In this document: positions 1 to 7,571 of the stretch, in pieces
Position numbering within the stretch: the stretch's first letter is position 1
Layout: every line of letters starts with the position of its first letter
From: Aquificales bacterium
GTDB taxonomy: Bacteria; Aquificota; Aquificia; Aquificales; Aquificaceae
Direction of reading: 5' to 3'
Length of the DNA stretch: 64,000 nucleotides
Assembly (NCBI GenBank): GCA_027037055.1
Contig: JALWBR010000022.1
Span: forward strand, 1 to 64,000
Position numbers and translations under genes: made by a program
Notes under the pieces: model-generated
Database searches by the model: none
Seen by the model: the letters and a program-made list of their open reading frames with translations, nothing else
What the model was told of the DNA's origin: nothing

Positions 1-1
1 G

Positions 2-1510
2 AACGATTGGGCATTTACCGTAGCGAGGATGATAGAGAAGAACGGATGTCCCGTACCAGGGGGAGTAAATGACTGCAGTGTAGATCCCACAACACCCTAT
101 TGCAAGATAGTGAGCTATCTTGAAAACAACTTTGGTCCTGGGTGTTGCGGAGATGTATCAACATGGAGTGATGAGAAGATAGTAAAGGCGGTGTGCGGGT
201 CATGTCACGGCATAAGGGGGTATGAGAAGATCCTGACAGTCAGTCCGGGACTTGACACGTGGTTATTTGACGGGAAGGGACAGCAAGATTGGGAGATAAC
301 GGTGGGGAGAATGATAAATGTGAATGGAGCGATAGTGCCGGGAGGTCAAGGCGGGACGATCTTTAACAGGATAGTTAATTGGCTTGTGAGCAATGCACCA
401 CCTGGGTGTTGTGGGTATATACCAGTAAGCGAGCCGGAACTTATAGCACAGGCAGCGTGTGGGACATGTCATGGGATAGTGATAGGGAGTGCTACGAATA
501 ACAAGAGGCTTACGAGGGGTATGTCGTTGTATCTCGGTATAGTTTATGGGTGGGATGCGGTGCCTTTGGGTAAGGATGTGGTGCATTGGACTAAAACTGT
601 AAATAGGATGCTTCTTAGAAGGCTTGTTACGAGGGGAAGTATGCCTGATCTTGAGCAGAAGGTTGCCCTTATAGATTGGCTTGTCCAGGAGGCTAATCCA
701 TCTGTTTACAGTGATCCTGGGACGCAGGGATTGAGGGATCCGAGGGATCTTTTCATGACTTACTGTCATAAGTGTCACGGTGTAAGGGGTAGGGGATCCG
801 TGGTTTATGCAAATAAACAGTGGGTTACCAACAGGCAAATAGCGGATCCTCCCATTTCAAGCACAAGTTATGCAAGACCTCCCTATCTTAACTTAGCTCC
901 CGGCGGTTTTTCTGGATGGTGGTGGCCTCCCGGCGGTGACTTCAGTATAATGCCCTATTATGAATGGAACAATCCGTCTCTGGGATTTCCAGACAGAAGG
1001 GTTTATCCCGACGAATGGGATTTACTAAAATCAGCCATCTATAAGCTGAACTACAACTGTGCTTGTCCTTATGGAGACAGCCCATATCTTCCCCCGGAGG
1101 GCGATGCGGACGGTGATGGAATTATAGACTATCCGGAAGATACAACCCCGCCCTTACCTCCGCAAAATGTAACCTACACTATAAATCAAAACTCCGTAAC
1201 TCTCAGGTGGGATCCCAACCAAGAAAAGGATCTTAACGGATATCTGATTTATATAGGTTCGGGCTGTAACCCCGATTGTACAGGATGTACTTGGAATCCG
1301 GTTAACTTGGTAACAAGCTTGCATACAGAAAATACCACAACCCAGTACCACATGCCCGTATTTACAAACAGTTATACCATTAGTAATGTAACACTACCTC
1401 TTTGCGTAGCAATATCCTCCCTTGATCTAACCTGCTGGAGTCCGAGACCTGTAAATAATCCTCCCTGTAACGAAAGCCAGAAGACCGTTATTAAGATCCA
1501 GATCCAGTAA
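2..1510 (+). CDS. Secreted multihaem cytochrome c-like protein, 5' end outside the window
   Basis: The reading frame is open to the left edge. The first in-window ATG (base 29) lies inside a repeated module, so the gene starts upstream. Three haem-attachment motifs are seen: CGSCH (194-208), CGTCH (458-472) and CHKCH (764-778). Two modules share the same plan: a W..TV.RM segment (possible Met ligand), VPGG, a PGCCG motif, then CxxCHG. After the haem part comes an acidic DxDGDG stretch near 1100-1145, resembling a calcium-binding loop, then a fibronectin type III-like domain (about 1150-1500) with several Cys. This indicates an exported, probably cell-surface or periplasmic electron-transfer protein. 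The electron donor and acceptor cannot be told from sequence. mtnB follows after 12 bases, and the functional link is unclear. Confidence 0.75.
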   Translation, partial: NDWAFTVARMIEKNGCPVPGGVNDCSVDPTTPYCKIVSYLENNFGPGCCGDVSTWSDEKIVKAVCGSCHGIRGYEKILTVSPGLDTWLFDGKGQQDWEITVGRMINVNGAIVPGGQGGTIFNRIVNWLVSNAPPGCCGYIPVSEPELIAQAACGTCHGIVIGSATNNKRLTRGMSLYLGIVYGWDAVPLGKDVVHWTKTVNRMLLRRLVTRGSMPDLEQKVALIDWLVQEANPSVYSDPGTQGLRDPRDLFMTYCHKCHGVRGRGSVVYANKQWVTNRQIADPPISSTSYARPPYLNLAPGGFSGWWWPPGGDFSIMPYYEWNNPSLGFPDRRVYPDEWDLLKSAIYKLNYNCACPYGDSPYLPPEGDADGDGIIDYPEDTTPPLPPQNVTYTINQNSVTLRWDPNQEKDLNGYLIYIGSGCNPDCTGCTWNPVNLVTSLHTENTTTQYHMPVFTNSYTISNVTLPLCVAISSLDLTCWSPRPVNNPPCNESQKTVIKIQIQ

Positions 1511-1522
1511 AATAGTTAAGAG

Positions 1523-2140
1523 ATGATACTGCTCAGGGAAGAGGACATAAGATCTATCATTGAAGCGGGTGAGTTCTTAAACAGGAAGGGATGGGTGCCA
1601 GCAACAAGCGGTAATATATCCGTACTCATAGATAGTAATCTTATAGCAATCACGGCATCAGGGAAACATAAGGGTAGGCTCACGGAGAGGGACATAGTAA
1701 TAGTAAATAGGGAAGGTTATAAAATATACGGGGAAGGTAAACCTTCTGCGGAGGTTCTGCTTCATATCCTCATTTATAAACTATTTCCCGAAACCAAGGC
1801 GGTTATACATGCACATTCCCCGAATGCTACAGTTATATCAAAAATAAAAAAGGATCATTTAAAAATAAAAGGTTATGAAATATTAAAAGCCTTTGAGGAT
1901 ATAAGCACTCATGAGGAAGAGATAATTATTCCGGTCTTTGAAAATGAACAGGATATGGAAAACCTGTCCAAAAGGATAGGAGAAATCTTGTCCACATTAA
2001 AAAAGGACAAGCTTTACGGATTTTTGCTTGAAGCCCATGGTATCTACACATGGTCTGATTCCGTAGAAAAGGCTCTTAACTACATAGAAGCCTTTGAATT
2101 CCTCTTTGAGTGTGAACTGAAGTTATCAAGATTAATATAA
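1523..2140 (+). CDS. mtnB: Methylthioribulose-1-phosphate dehydratase (class II aldolase family)
   Basis: A 205-aa class II aldolase/adducin protein. It dehydrates 5-methylthioribulose-1-phosphate to the diketo compound used by MtnC in methionine salvage. The zinc ligands of the family are visible: HAH (H96, H98) and a third His in EAHG (H172), with the GxxSxE motif around E77. Length matches MtnB (about 200 aa). L-fuculose-phosphate aldolase is the main alternative within this fold. The presence of acireductone dioxygenase and enolase-phosphatase genes 2 kb downstream makes MtnB the better call. It lies 12 bases after the cytochrome gene and ends in a hairpin shared with the convergent lipoprotein gene. 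Confidence 0.82.
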   Translation: MILLREEDIRSIIEAGEFLNRKGWVPATSGNISVLIDSNLIAITASGKHKGRLTERDIVIVNREGYKIYGEGKPSAEVLLHILIYKLFPETKAVIHAHSPNATVISKIKKDHLKIKGYEILKAFEDISTHEEEIIIPVFENEQDMENLSKRIGEILSTLKKDKLYGFLLEAHGIYTWSDSVEKALNYIEAFEFLFECELKLSRLI

Positions 2141-2160
2141 GGGACCCGAAAAAGGGTCCC
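2141..2160. terminator. Hairpin between convergent genes, possible bidirectional terminator
   Basis: A perfect 7-bp stem, GGGACCC / GGGTCCC, encloses a 6-base loop (GAAAAA on plus, TTTTTC on minus). It starts directly after the mtnB stop and lies 16 bases beyond the stop of the convergent lipoprotein gene. Neither side has a good U-tract, so it may act as a weak terminator or only as an mRNA 3'-end stabiliser. It is the only clear hairpin seen at a convergent junction in this window. Confidence 0.55.
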
Positions 2161-2176
2161 CATGAGTATAACCATA

Positions 2177-3988
2177 TCACCAAGTATGTACCACGCCTTG
2201 TATGCAATCTATGGGAGTACCCACATCCGGAACTATGTTATAGGAAATAATAGCTTTTTTATCCCATCCGCTCTGCGTAGCTTCAACATACTGATATTCC
2301 AGATTGGAGTAAAGGGGAGGATAAGTACCCCAAGGTTGATCAGAAACGGAGTCACATAAATCCCCGGGATTAGGCTGGGCATCTACCATCTTAGATAGAT
2401 CCGAGGAAAAGCCTGGAGCATCTACAGGATATATATCAAAGTCATACATTATTTCACCGTTTACAAGACTCAGGACTGTTACCCTGTTGCTTACTGAACT
2501 CATAACAGGCACCGCGTATGCATCCGTAAATACGGGTATATCCTGAGAGGTTAATGTCATTAGGGAACAAGATTTATTGAGGATATCACATTTGAACCAG
2601 ATACCGTTCCACATGCCGTAAAGGGCTGAATCTGTTACACCTGCCACAGTTGCGGGAAATACGGTATCTCCCACATTAACAGCTTGGGCACCGCTTAAAT
2701 CAGGTACAAAGGCAACCTCCATATCTGTTGAACCGGGATCGTAACACGCCATATTGTCGTAGGCTTCATTATAAACACTACCGTTATCACACACTTGGAA
2801 AGCGTTCGCTTGAGAGGTAGTTGCATTAGATACCGTACCTCCCGCCGCATAGGTTTGGTATGGTCCCGCATTAACAAATATGCCGTCCGTAACACCGAAC
2901 AAACTTGTAATGGGACCTGCAGCTGTTGCAGTACCTTGACTGCCGTCCGTCTTTACCCATATTATCGTATCACTCGCGTTATTGTCAACAGCATACAATC
3001 TGCCTTGTCCGTCAAGCTTAACCACGGTAAAATTACCGGTAGCATTAATGCTTTTAATGGAAGCAACATTATTGCCATCAAATTTCATATAAAAGATGCT
3101 GTTGTTAGTCCACACCGCAAAGTAAACATTAGAACCGACAGTTACCGCAACCACATTTGCGTTAGTGCCGGTTGCAAGATTCACGCTCAGGCTTTTAACA
3201 CTGCCGTCGCTCCTATTAACAAAATGGAGTTTCTTAATATCATTGTTATTATCATATTCAGCAATTATCCAGTGACTTTTTGATGTTCCCTCCACTCTGA
3301 GGATATTATCGGGATTCTGAGTATTTATCTCAGAAGCCATCTTGCCGGAAGAATCATAAAGTCTCTGCGCACTTACATTAGCAGGTTCCCTGAAAACCCA
3401 TGCCTTATCTCCGTTGACATGAACAACAAGAAAAGCACCATCTCCTTTGTAAGTTGTACATCCTCCTCCTATATTGCATTCATTCACAACAGCATAGTTG
3501 CCTTCACAATCCGCAACTATAAGTTGATCGGTATCAGCACCCGGCAGGGGAAAGTTTGTATAAAAGGATCCGTGGACAATGGGATTCATATTAACGGGAT
3601 TTACCAAATCCCTACCTATGTACCTTATCTCAAGACTTTTTACATCAAAGAAAAATATATCCCTGCCTCCGACAAGAAAGGCGTTGCCGTTCTCACATAC
3701 AGCAGCAACATAACCCGTATTATCAAAGGCAACAGTAAGATTCATATCCTTTGCGTCATTCCTTTTCAGTTTTTTAATAGAAAAGCTTCCGTCACCCCTT
3801 AGTTCTATCACCTTATGGATGGTATTAACCGGAACTATAGCCCAATCACTGTCTTTTCTTACCTTTTGAAATTGGACAAGCGCGTTAGCTGTCTTAACTG
3901 GAGGGGGCGATGCCTTTTTACCTCCCTTACCGCATGCGGAGAGAAGAAAGAGGAATACTATTCCGTAAATAAGTACTCTCTTATGCAT
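2177..3988 (-). CDS. Large exported lipoprotein of unknown function
   Basis: A 603-aa protein. The N-terminus is a lipoprotein signal: basic MHKR, a hydrophobic stretch and a lipobox LSAC with Cys19, followed by Gly/Lys and a Pro-rich spacer. The mature part is rich in beta-type segments with repeated G-x-V/F-x-V patterns and scattered Cys pairs (for example CEGN, GGGC, CDNG, CDILNKSC). This suggests a beta-propeller or beta-sandwich stabilised by disulphides, but I recognise no named family. A Shine-Dalgarno AAGGAGGG sits 6 bases before ATG. The gene is divergent from mtnD and convergent with mtnB, so it interrupts the methionine-salvage set. It may be an insertion rather than a pathway member. 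Confidence 0.7.
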   Translation of the reverse strand: MHKRVLIYGIVFLFLLSACGKGGKKASPPPVKTANALVQFQKVRKDSDWAIVPVNTIHKVIELRGDGSFSIKKLKRNDAKDMNLTVAFDNTGYVAAVCENGNAFLVGGRDIFFFDVKSLEIRYIGRDLVNPVNMNPIVHGSFYTNFPLPGADTDQLIVADCEGNYAVVNECNIGGGCTTYKGDGAFLVVHVNGDKAWVFREPANVSAQRLYDSSGKMASEINTQNPDNILRVEGTSKSHWIIAEYDNNNDIKKLHFVNRSDGSVKSLSVNLATGTNANVVAVTVGSNVYFAVWTNNSIFYMKFDGNNVASIKSINATGNFTVVKLDGQGRLYAVDNNASDTIIWVKTDGSQGTATAAGPITSLFGVTDGIFVNAGPYQTYAAGGTVSNATTSQANAFQVCDNGSVYNEAYDNMACYDPGSTDMEVAFVPDLSGAQAVNVGDTVFPATVAGVTDSALYGMWNGIWFKCDILNKSCSLMTLTSQDIPVFTDAYAVPVMSSVSNRVTVLSLVNGEIMYDFDIYPVDAPGFSSDLSKMVDAQPNPGDLCDSVSDQPWGTYPPLYSNLEYQYVEATQSGWDKKAIISYNIVPDVGTPIDCIQGVVHTW

Positions 3989-4045
3989 AGCTGGCCCTCC
4001 TTAACATTTTTCCTTTATATATTTCGGCACTAAAAGGCATTTTGA

Positions 4046-4051
4046 TATAAT
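4046..4051 (+). promoter_or_regulatory. -10 box of mtnD, predicting a leaderless mRNA
   Basis: A consensus TATAAT ends 7 bases before the mtnD ATG (4059), so transcription would start at or next to the start codon. No Shine-Dalgarno and no good -35 are seen. The same arrangement recurs at ispG, mnmA, purB, era, mtaD, kdtA, psiE-like and the Trm112-like gene. Confidence 0.6.
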
Positions 4052-4058
4052 TAAACCC

Positions 4059-4613
4059 ATGAGTATGCTAACTATATGCAGGGAAGATACAGCGGAAGTT
4101 ATAAAGAGAACGGATATTTTTGAAGAGATAGTTGATGAGCTCAAAAAAATAGGTGTACTCTTTGAACGATGGAATGCAAAAAAGCCTATAAGTGAAGATT
4201 CTTCTGAAGAGGAAATAACTCAAGCATATATGGAAGATATCCAGAGGCTGATGAAGATGTTCGGTTTCAAATCCTATGATGTAATAAGTATGACCCCCAA
4301 TCATCCAAAAAAGGATGAGCTTAGAAATAAATTTCTCAAGGAACATACCCACAGCGACTTTGAGGTCAGATTTTTTGTTTACGGCGACGGCGCCTTTTAC
4401 CTACACCCCAATGACAAGGTTTACATAGTTATATGCGAAAAGGGTGATCTTATAAGTGTGCCAGCGGGGGTACCCCACTGGTTTGATATGGGTACATCCC
4501 CCAATTTCAAGTGTATAAGATTGTTTACCACGGAGGAGGGATGGGTTGCAAACTATACGGGAAGCGATATAGCCGATAGATTTCCGAAGTATGACGAGCT
4601 TAAAGTCAGTTAA
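4059..4613 (+). CDS. mtnD: Acireductone dioxygenase
   Basis: A 184-aa cupin of the ARD family. It oxidises the acireductone made by MtnC to 2-keto-4-methylthiobutyrate and formate, the penultimate step of methionine salvage. The metal ligands fit the family pattern: H96, H98 and E102 in EHTHSDFE, and H140 in GVPHWFD. The downstream F-x-x-x-GW-A and Y..S..A segments are also typical. The ATG at 4059 is favoured because a TATAAT box ends 7 bases upstream. mtnC begins 23 bases before this gene ends, so the two are translationally linked. Whether the metal is Fe or Ni, which changes the products, cannot be told from sequence. Confidence 0.92.
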   Translation: MSMLTICREDTAEVIKRTDIFEEIVDELKKIGVLFERWNAKKPISEDSSEEEITQAYMEDIQRLMKMFGFKSYDVISMTPNHPKKDELRNKFLKEHTHSDFEVRFFVYGDGAFYLHPNDKVYIVICEKGDLISVPAGVPHWFDMGTSPNFKCIRLFTTEEGWVANYTGSDIADRFPKYDELKVS

Positions 4614-5268
4614 GGCAATATTAACGGATATAGAAGGAACGATATCCGACATAAGCTTTGTAAAAGACATTCTTTTCCCCTATTCCTATGAGAAGATTGA
4701 TGATTTCGTTGAAAAGCACTGGGAAGAGATAGGAAACATACTAAAAGAAACAGAAGAAATAGTTGGCAAAAAGCTTTCAAAGGAAGAATTCATAAAAACA
4801 ATGAAGGCATGGATAAGGGAAGATAAAAAAATTACCCCCCTTAAAGAGCTTCAGGGAATGATATGGGAAGAGGGCTTTAAAAAGGGTGAACTCGTAAGCC
4901 ATATATATGAAGATGCACTAAAAAAGTTAAAGGAGTGGAAAGATAAAGGAATACCAGTATATGTGTATTCATCCGGTTCCGTAAAGGCTCAAAAGCTATT
5001 TTTTTCTCACACAACTTACGGGGATATAAGTTACCTATTTTCCGGGCACTTTGACACAAGAATAGGTAATAAAAAGGAACCGGAATCGTACAGGAAGATT
5101 GCGGAAAAGTTAAATCTAATGCCGTCCGAGATACTTTTTCTTTCCGACAGCGCGGAAGAAATAGAAGCCTCACATAAAGCGGGAATGAAGGCAATAATGG
5201 TTGTAAGGGACGGAAAGGGGTCATCCACACACCCGGTTATAAAAAGCTTTGACGAAATTAAAATCTAA
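4591..5268 (+). CDS. mtnC: Enolase-phosphatase E1 (2,3-diketo-5-methylthiopentyl-1-phosphate enolase/phosphatase)
   Basis: A 225-aa HAD-superfamily enzyme that enolises and dephosphorylates the MtnB product to give acireductone. Motif I is the E1-specific D13-I-E15-G-T, not the usual DxDxT. Motif II is SSGS (127-130), the conserved KEP follows near 162, and the acidic motif DSAEE is at 186-190. Length matches the MasA/MtnC family (about 225-230 aa). The gene overlaps mtnD by 23 bases on the same strand. Its end overlaps the convergent small MCE-like gene by 4 bases. mtnA, mtnP/mtnK and a final transaminase are not in this window. Confidence 0.9.
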   Translation: MTSLKSVKAILTDIEGTISDISFVKDILFPYSYEKIDDFVEKHWEEIGNILKETEEIVGKKLSKEEFIKTMKAWIREDKKITPLKELQGMIWEEGFKKGELVSHIYEDALKKLKEWKDKGIPVYVYSSGSVKAQKLFFSHTTYGDISYLFSGHFDTRIGNKKEPESYRKIAEKLNLMPSEILFLSDSAEEIEASHKAGMKAIMVVRDGKGSSTHPVIKSFDEIKI

Positions 5269-5684
5269 TTACTTTTGATATCCTCTATAGCCTTCTCTAT
5301 ATTTTTAACCAGCTTTCCAAATTTTACCTTCGCCTTAAAAAGCAGATATTTACCCTTACTCTCAAACCCCAAAAGTTCATCTCCCTCCTTTACCTTTTCA
5401 CCGCCCTCGTCTATAAGTGTGTAATTAAGTTTCCCTTCCTCTACATAAAAAACACCAGTATTTTTTATAAACTTCCTGTATTTACCCTCAATTTTCACCT
5501 CAAGGGTTACATATCCCTTTTCGGAAAGATTGAACTCACCTATCTCCCCTATGGGCATGCCTTTAAAGTAAACCTTTTTATCCTTTATTTCAGGTTTTTC
5601 CTCAAAGACCACTATGTACTTGGATCCGAAAAGGGCAAAAGACAGCGCAACCACAAAAAGTAGGGAGTAGAATACCCTGACCAT
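5265..5684 (-). CDS. Small exported protein with weak MCE/MlaD-like similarity
   Basis: A 139-aa protein. Residues 1-20 form a signal peptide or membrane anchor (MVRVFYSLLFVVALSFALFG). The segment around 30-50 (V.FKG.PIGEIGEF) resembles the start of the MCE fold seen in lipid-transport proteins such as MlaD, and a larger MCE protein is encoded nearby at 7572. The rest is Lys/Glu-rich beta and helix. The family assignment is an inference from short motifs, and a profile search could refute it. The gene overlaps the mtnC tail by 4 bases. Its start faces the ispG promoter region, so the two are divergently transcribed. Confidence 0.55.
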   Translation of the reverse strand: MVRVFYSLLFVVALSFALFGSKYIVVFEEKPEIKDKKVYFKGMPIGEIGEFNLSEKGYVTLEVKIEGKYRKFIKNTGVFYVEEGKLNYTLIDEGGEKVKEGDELLGFESKGKYLLFKAKVKFGKLVKNIEKAIEDIKSN

Positions 5685-5736
5685 GATGGATTTATTTTAT
5701 ATCAGAAAGGTTATATTATTCTATATTCGGGTTACG

Positions 5737-6816
5737 ATGGAGAGGAGAAAGACAAGGAAGATAAAAATAGGAGATGTTGAAATAGGTGGTGATGCCCCCA
5801 TTGTTGTTCAATCAATGACATCCACAAAAACCTCTGACGTTGATGAAACACTTTTTCAAATAAAAAGACTTGCGGAGGCGGGTTGTGAGATAGTAAGGGT
5901 GGCGGTTCCCCATGAGGAGGATGCGGAAGCCTTAGAAGAAATTGTCAAAGGTTCACCCATTCCGGTAATAGCGGATATACACTTTGCCCCCTCTTATGCA
6001 TTCAAATCAATGGAAAAGGGTATACACGGCATAAGGATAAATCCCGGAAACATAGGCAAGGAAGATATAGTAAGGGAAATAGTAGAAGAGGCTAAGATAA
6101 AAGGTATTTGCATAAGGATAGGTGTAAATTCGGGATCCTTAGAAAAGGATCTTCTTGAAAAATACGGATATCCTTCATCGGAAGCCCTTGCGGAGAGTGC
6201 TTTGAGATGGACAGAGAAGTTTGATAAATGGGGATTTTATAATTTTAAGGTTTCCATAAAGGCATCCGACGTTGTAGAAAATATAAAAGCAAATCTTATA
6301 TTCGCTAAAGAAACGGATGTCCCGCTTCATATAGGTATCACGGAAGCGGGTATGGGGAAAAAGGGAATAATTAAATCTTCGGTGGGAATAGGCATATTAC
6401 TCTACTTGGGTATAGGTGATACGATAAGGGTTTCACTGACGGATGATCCCGTTGAAGAGGTGGAAACCGCATACATGATTCTTCAAAGCTTAGGGCTAAG
6501 AAGGAAAGGCATTGAGGTAGTATCGTGTCCTACCTGCGGAAGGATTGAGGTTGACTTACCGCCAATAGTAAGGGAGGTTGAAGAAAAGCTTAAAGACATA
6601 AAGAAACCCATAAAGATAGCAATAATGGGATGTGTAGTAAACGCCATAGGTGAAGCCAAGGAAGCGGATATAGGTTTGGCGTGTGGAAGGGGTTTCGCCT
6701 GGCTCTTTAAGGGAGGAAAACCAGTAAGAAGAGTGGAAGAGAAGGATATGGCGGAAGAACTTTTGAAAGAGATAAGATCAATGTTAGGAGAAAACGGAGA
6801 TGGACATAAAATTTGA
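5737..6816 (+). CDS. ispG: 4-hydroxy-3-methylbut-2-en-1-yl diphosphate synthase
   Basis: IspG (GcpE) converts MEcPP to HMBPP in the non-mevalonate isoprenoid pathway, using a [4Fe-4S] cluster. The protein is 359 aa from this start. The cluster ligands are C264 and C267 (CPTCGR), C299 (GCVVN) and the conserved E306 in GEAKEAD. The N-terminal TIM-barrel signature QSMT..KT.D..ET is present. An in-frame ATG exists at 5683, but it would add a hydrophobic stretch not found in the family. The start at 5737 is preceded by TATATT ending 9 bases upstream, so it is preferred and would be leaderless. The gene overlaps hisIE by 17 bases. ispF is encoded 6 kb away. Confidence 0.95.
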   Translation: MERRKTRKIKIGDVEIGGDAPIVVQSMTSTKTSDVDETLFQIKRLAEAGCEIVRVAVPHEEDAEALEEIVKGSPIPVIADIHFAPSYAFKSMEKGIHGIRINPGNIGKEDIVREIVEEAKIKGICIRIGVNSGSLEKDLLEKYGYPSSEALAESALRWTEKFDKWGFYNFKVSIKASDVVENIKANLIFAKETDVPLHIGITEAGMGKKGIIKSSVGIGILLYLGIGDTIRVSLTDDPVEEVETAYMILQSLGLRRKGIEVVSCPTCGRIEVDLPPIVREVEEKLKDIKKPIKIAIMGCVVNAIGEAKEADIGLACGRGFAWLFKGGKPVRRVEEKDMAEELLKEIRSMLGENGDGHKI

Positions 6817-7426
6817 TGATAAGGGTCTTGTACCAGTAGTAGCCCAGGATTGGAGAACTGGTGAGATAAGGATGCTTGCTTATGCAAACAAGGAAGCTAT
6901 AGAAAAGACTGTTGAGACGGGTTATGCCCACTATTTTTCAAGATCAAGGAACAAAATATGGAAGAAGGGGGAAACATCGGGAGAACTCCAGAAGGTAAAG
7001 GAGATAAGGATTGATTGCGACGGGGATGCCCTCGTATATATGGTTGAGCAAGAAAAAAATAAGGCGTGTCATACTGGAGAGAGGAACTGTTTCTTCAGAA
7101 AATTAAAGGAAGGGAAGGTTGAAAATGTCCTTCCCTTTGAAACCCTCCAGAGACTTGAGGAGATAATAAGGGAAAGGATAGAAAAACTACCAGAAAATTC
7201 ATACACCGCAAAACTTGTAAAGGAAGGTAAAGATAGAATACTTCAAAAATTCGGTGAGGAAGCGATAGAAAGTCTTATAGCACTGAAGAACGGCAACAAA
7301 GAGGAGATAAAGGAGGAGGTGGCGGATATGCTTTACTTTCTTGTATTGGCTTTGTCAGTTAACAAAACATCGGTGACGGAAATAATGGAAGAGTTATCTG
7401 ATAGAATAAAATCTGGAGGTAAATAG
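6800..7426 (+). CDS. hisIE: Bifunctional phosphoribosyl-AMP cyclohydrolase / phosphoribosyl-ATP pyrophosphatase
   Basis: A 208-aa fusion of HisI (about 1-105) and HisE (about 115-208), catalysing the second and third steps of histidine synthesis in the cytoplasm. HisI metal ligands are visible as D72, D74 and D76 (DCDGD) and C90, H91 and C97 (ACHTGERNC). The HisE part has the helical Glu-rich motif GEEAIESLIAL followed by EEVADMLYFLLV-like residues, typical of MazG-fold pyrophosphatases. It starts 17 bases inside ispG, so the two are cotranscribed even though the pathways are unrelated. No other his genes are in the window. Confidence 0.95.
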   Translation: MDIKFDDKGLVPVVAQDWRTGEIRMLAYANKEAIEKTVETGYAHYFSRSRNKIWKKGETSGELQKVKEIRIDCDGDALVYMVEQEKNKACHTGERNCFFRKLKEGKVENVLPFETLQRLEEIIRERIEKLPENSYTAKLVKEGKDRILQKFGEEAIESLIALKNGNKEEIKEEVADMLYFLVLALSVNKTSVTEIMEELSDRIKSGGK

Positions 7427-7429
7427 ATA

Positions 7430-7561
7430 ATGGGGTTGATGGATAGGGACTATTACAGGGAAAAGATAAGGGAGATAGAGGAAAACAGGAAGGATAAAAG
7501 GAAATACTTAATTACCGCCATAGTTATAGCGCTTATTATACTTATTCTATTTTTTACTTGA
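7430..7561 (+). CDS. 43-aa membrane microprotein
   Basis: A short ORF placed 3 bases after hisIE and 10 bases before the MCE gene. The translation has a charged N-terminal half with many Arg, Lys and Glu (residues 1-26) and a C-terminal hydrophobic helix of about 16 residues ending in FFT. This looks like a tail-anchored or single-pass inner-membrane microprotein. Codon use (AGG, ATA, CTT) matches the neighbouring genes, and the tight packing argues that it is real. There is an upstream GGAGG at 7416-7420, 9 bases before ATG. No known family was recognised. A role with the following MCE protein is only a guess. Confidence 0.55.
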   Translation: MGLMDRDYYREKIREIEENRKDKRKYLITAIVIALIILILFFT

Positions 7562-7571
7562 AGGGCTTTAA

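Noticed and set aside
263-838. 191-aa minus-strand frame opposite the cytochrome
   Set aside because: Composition is unlike a real protein and the plus-strand frame has CxxCH motifs and domain structure, so this is a shadow.
5683-5736. Longer ispG start
   Set aside because: It adds a hydrophobic stretch not found in IspG and overlaps the promoter of the divergent small gene; the start at 5737 has a -10 box and fits the family.
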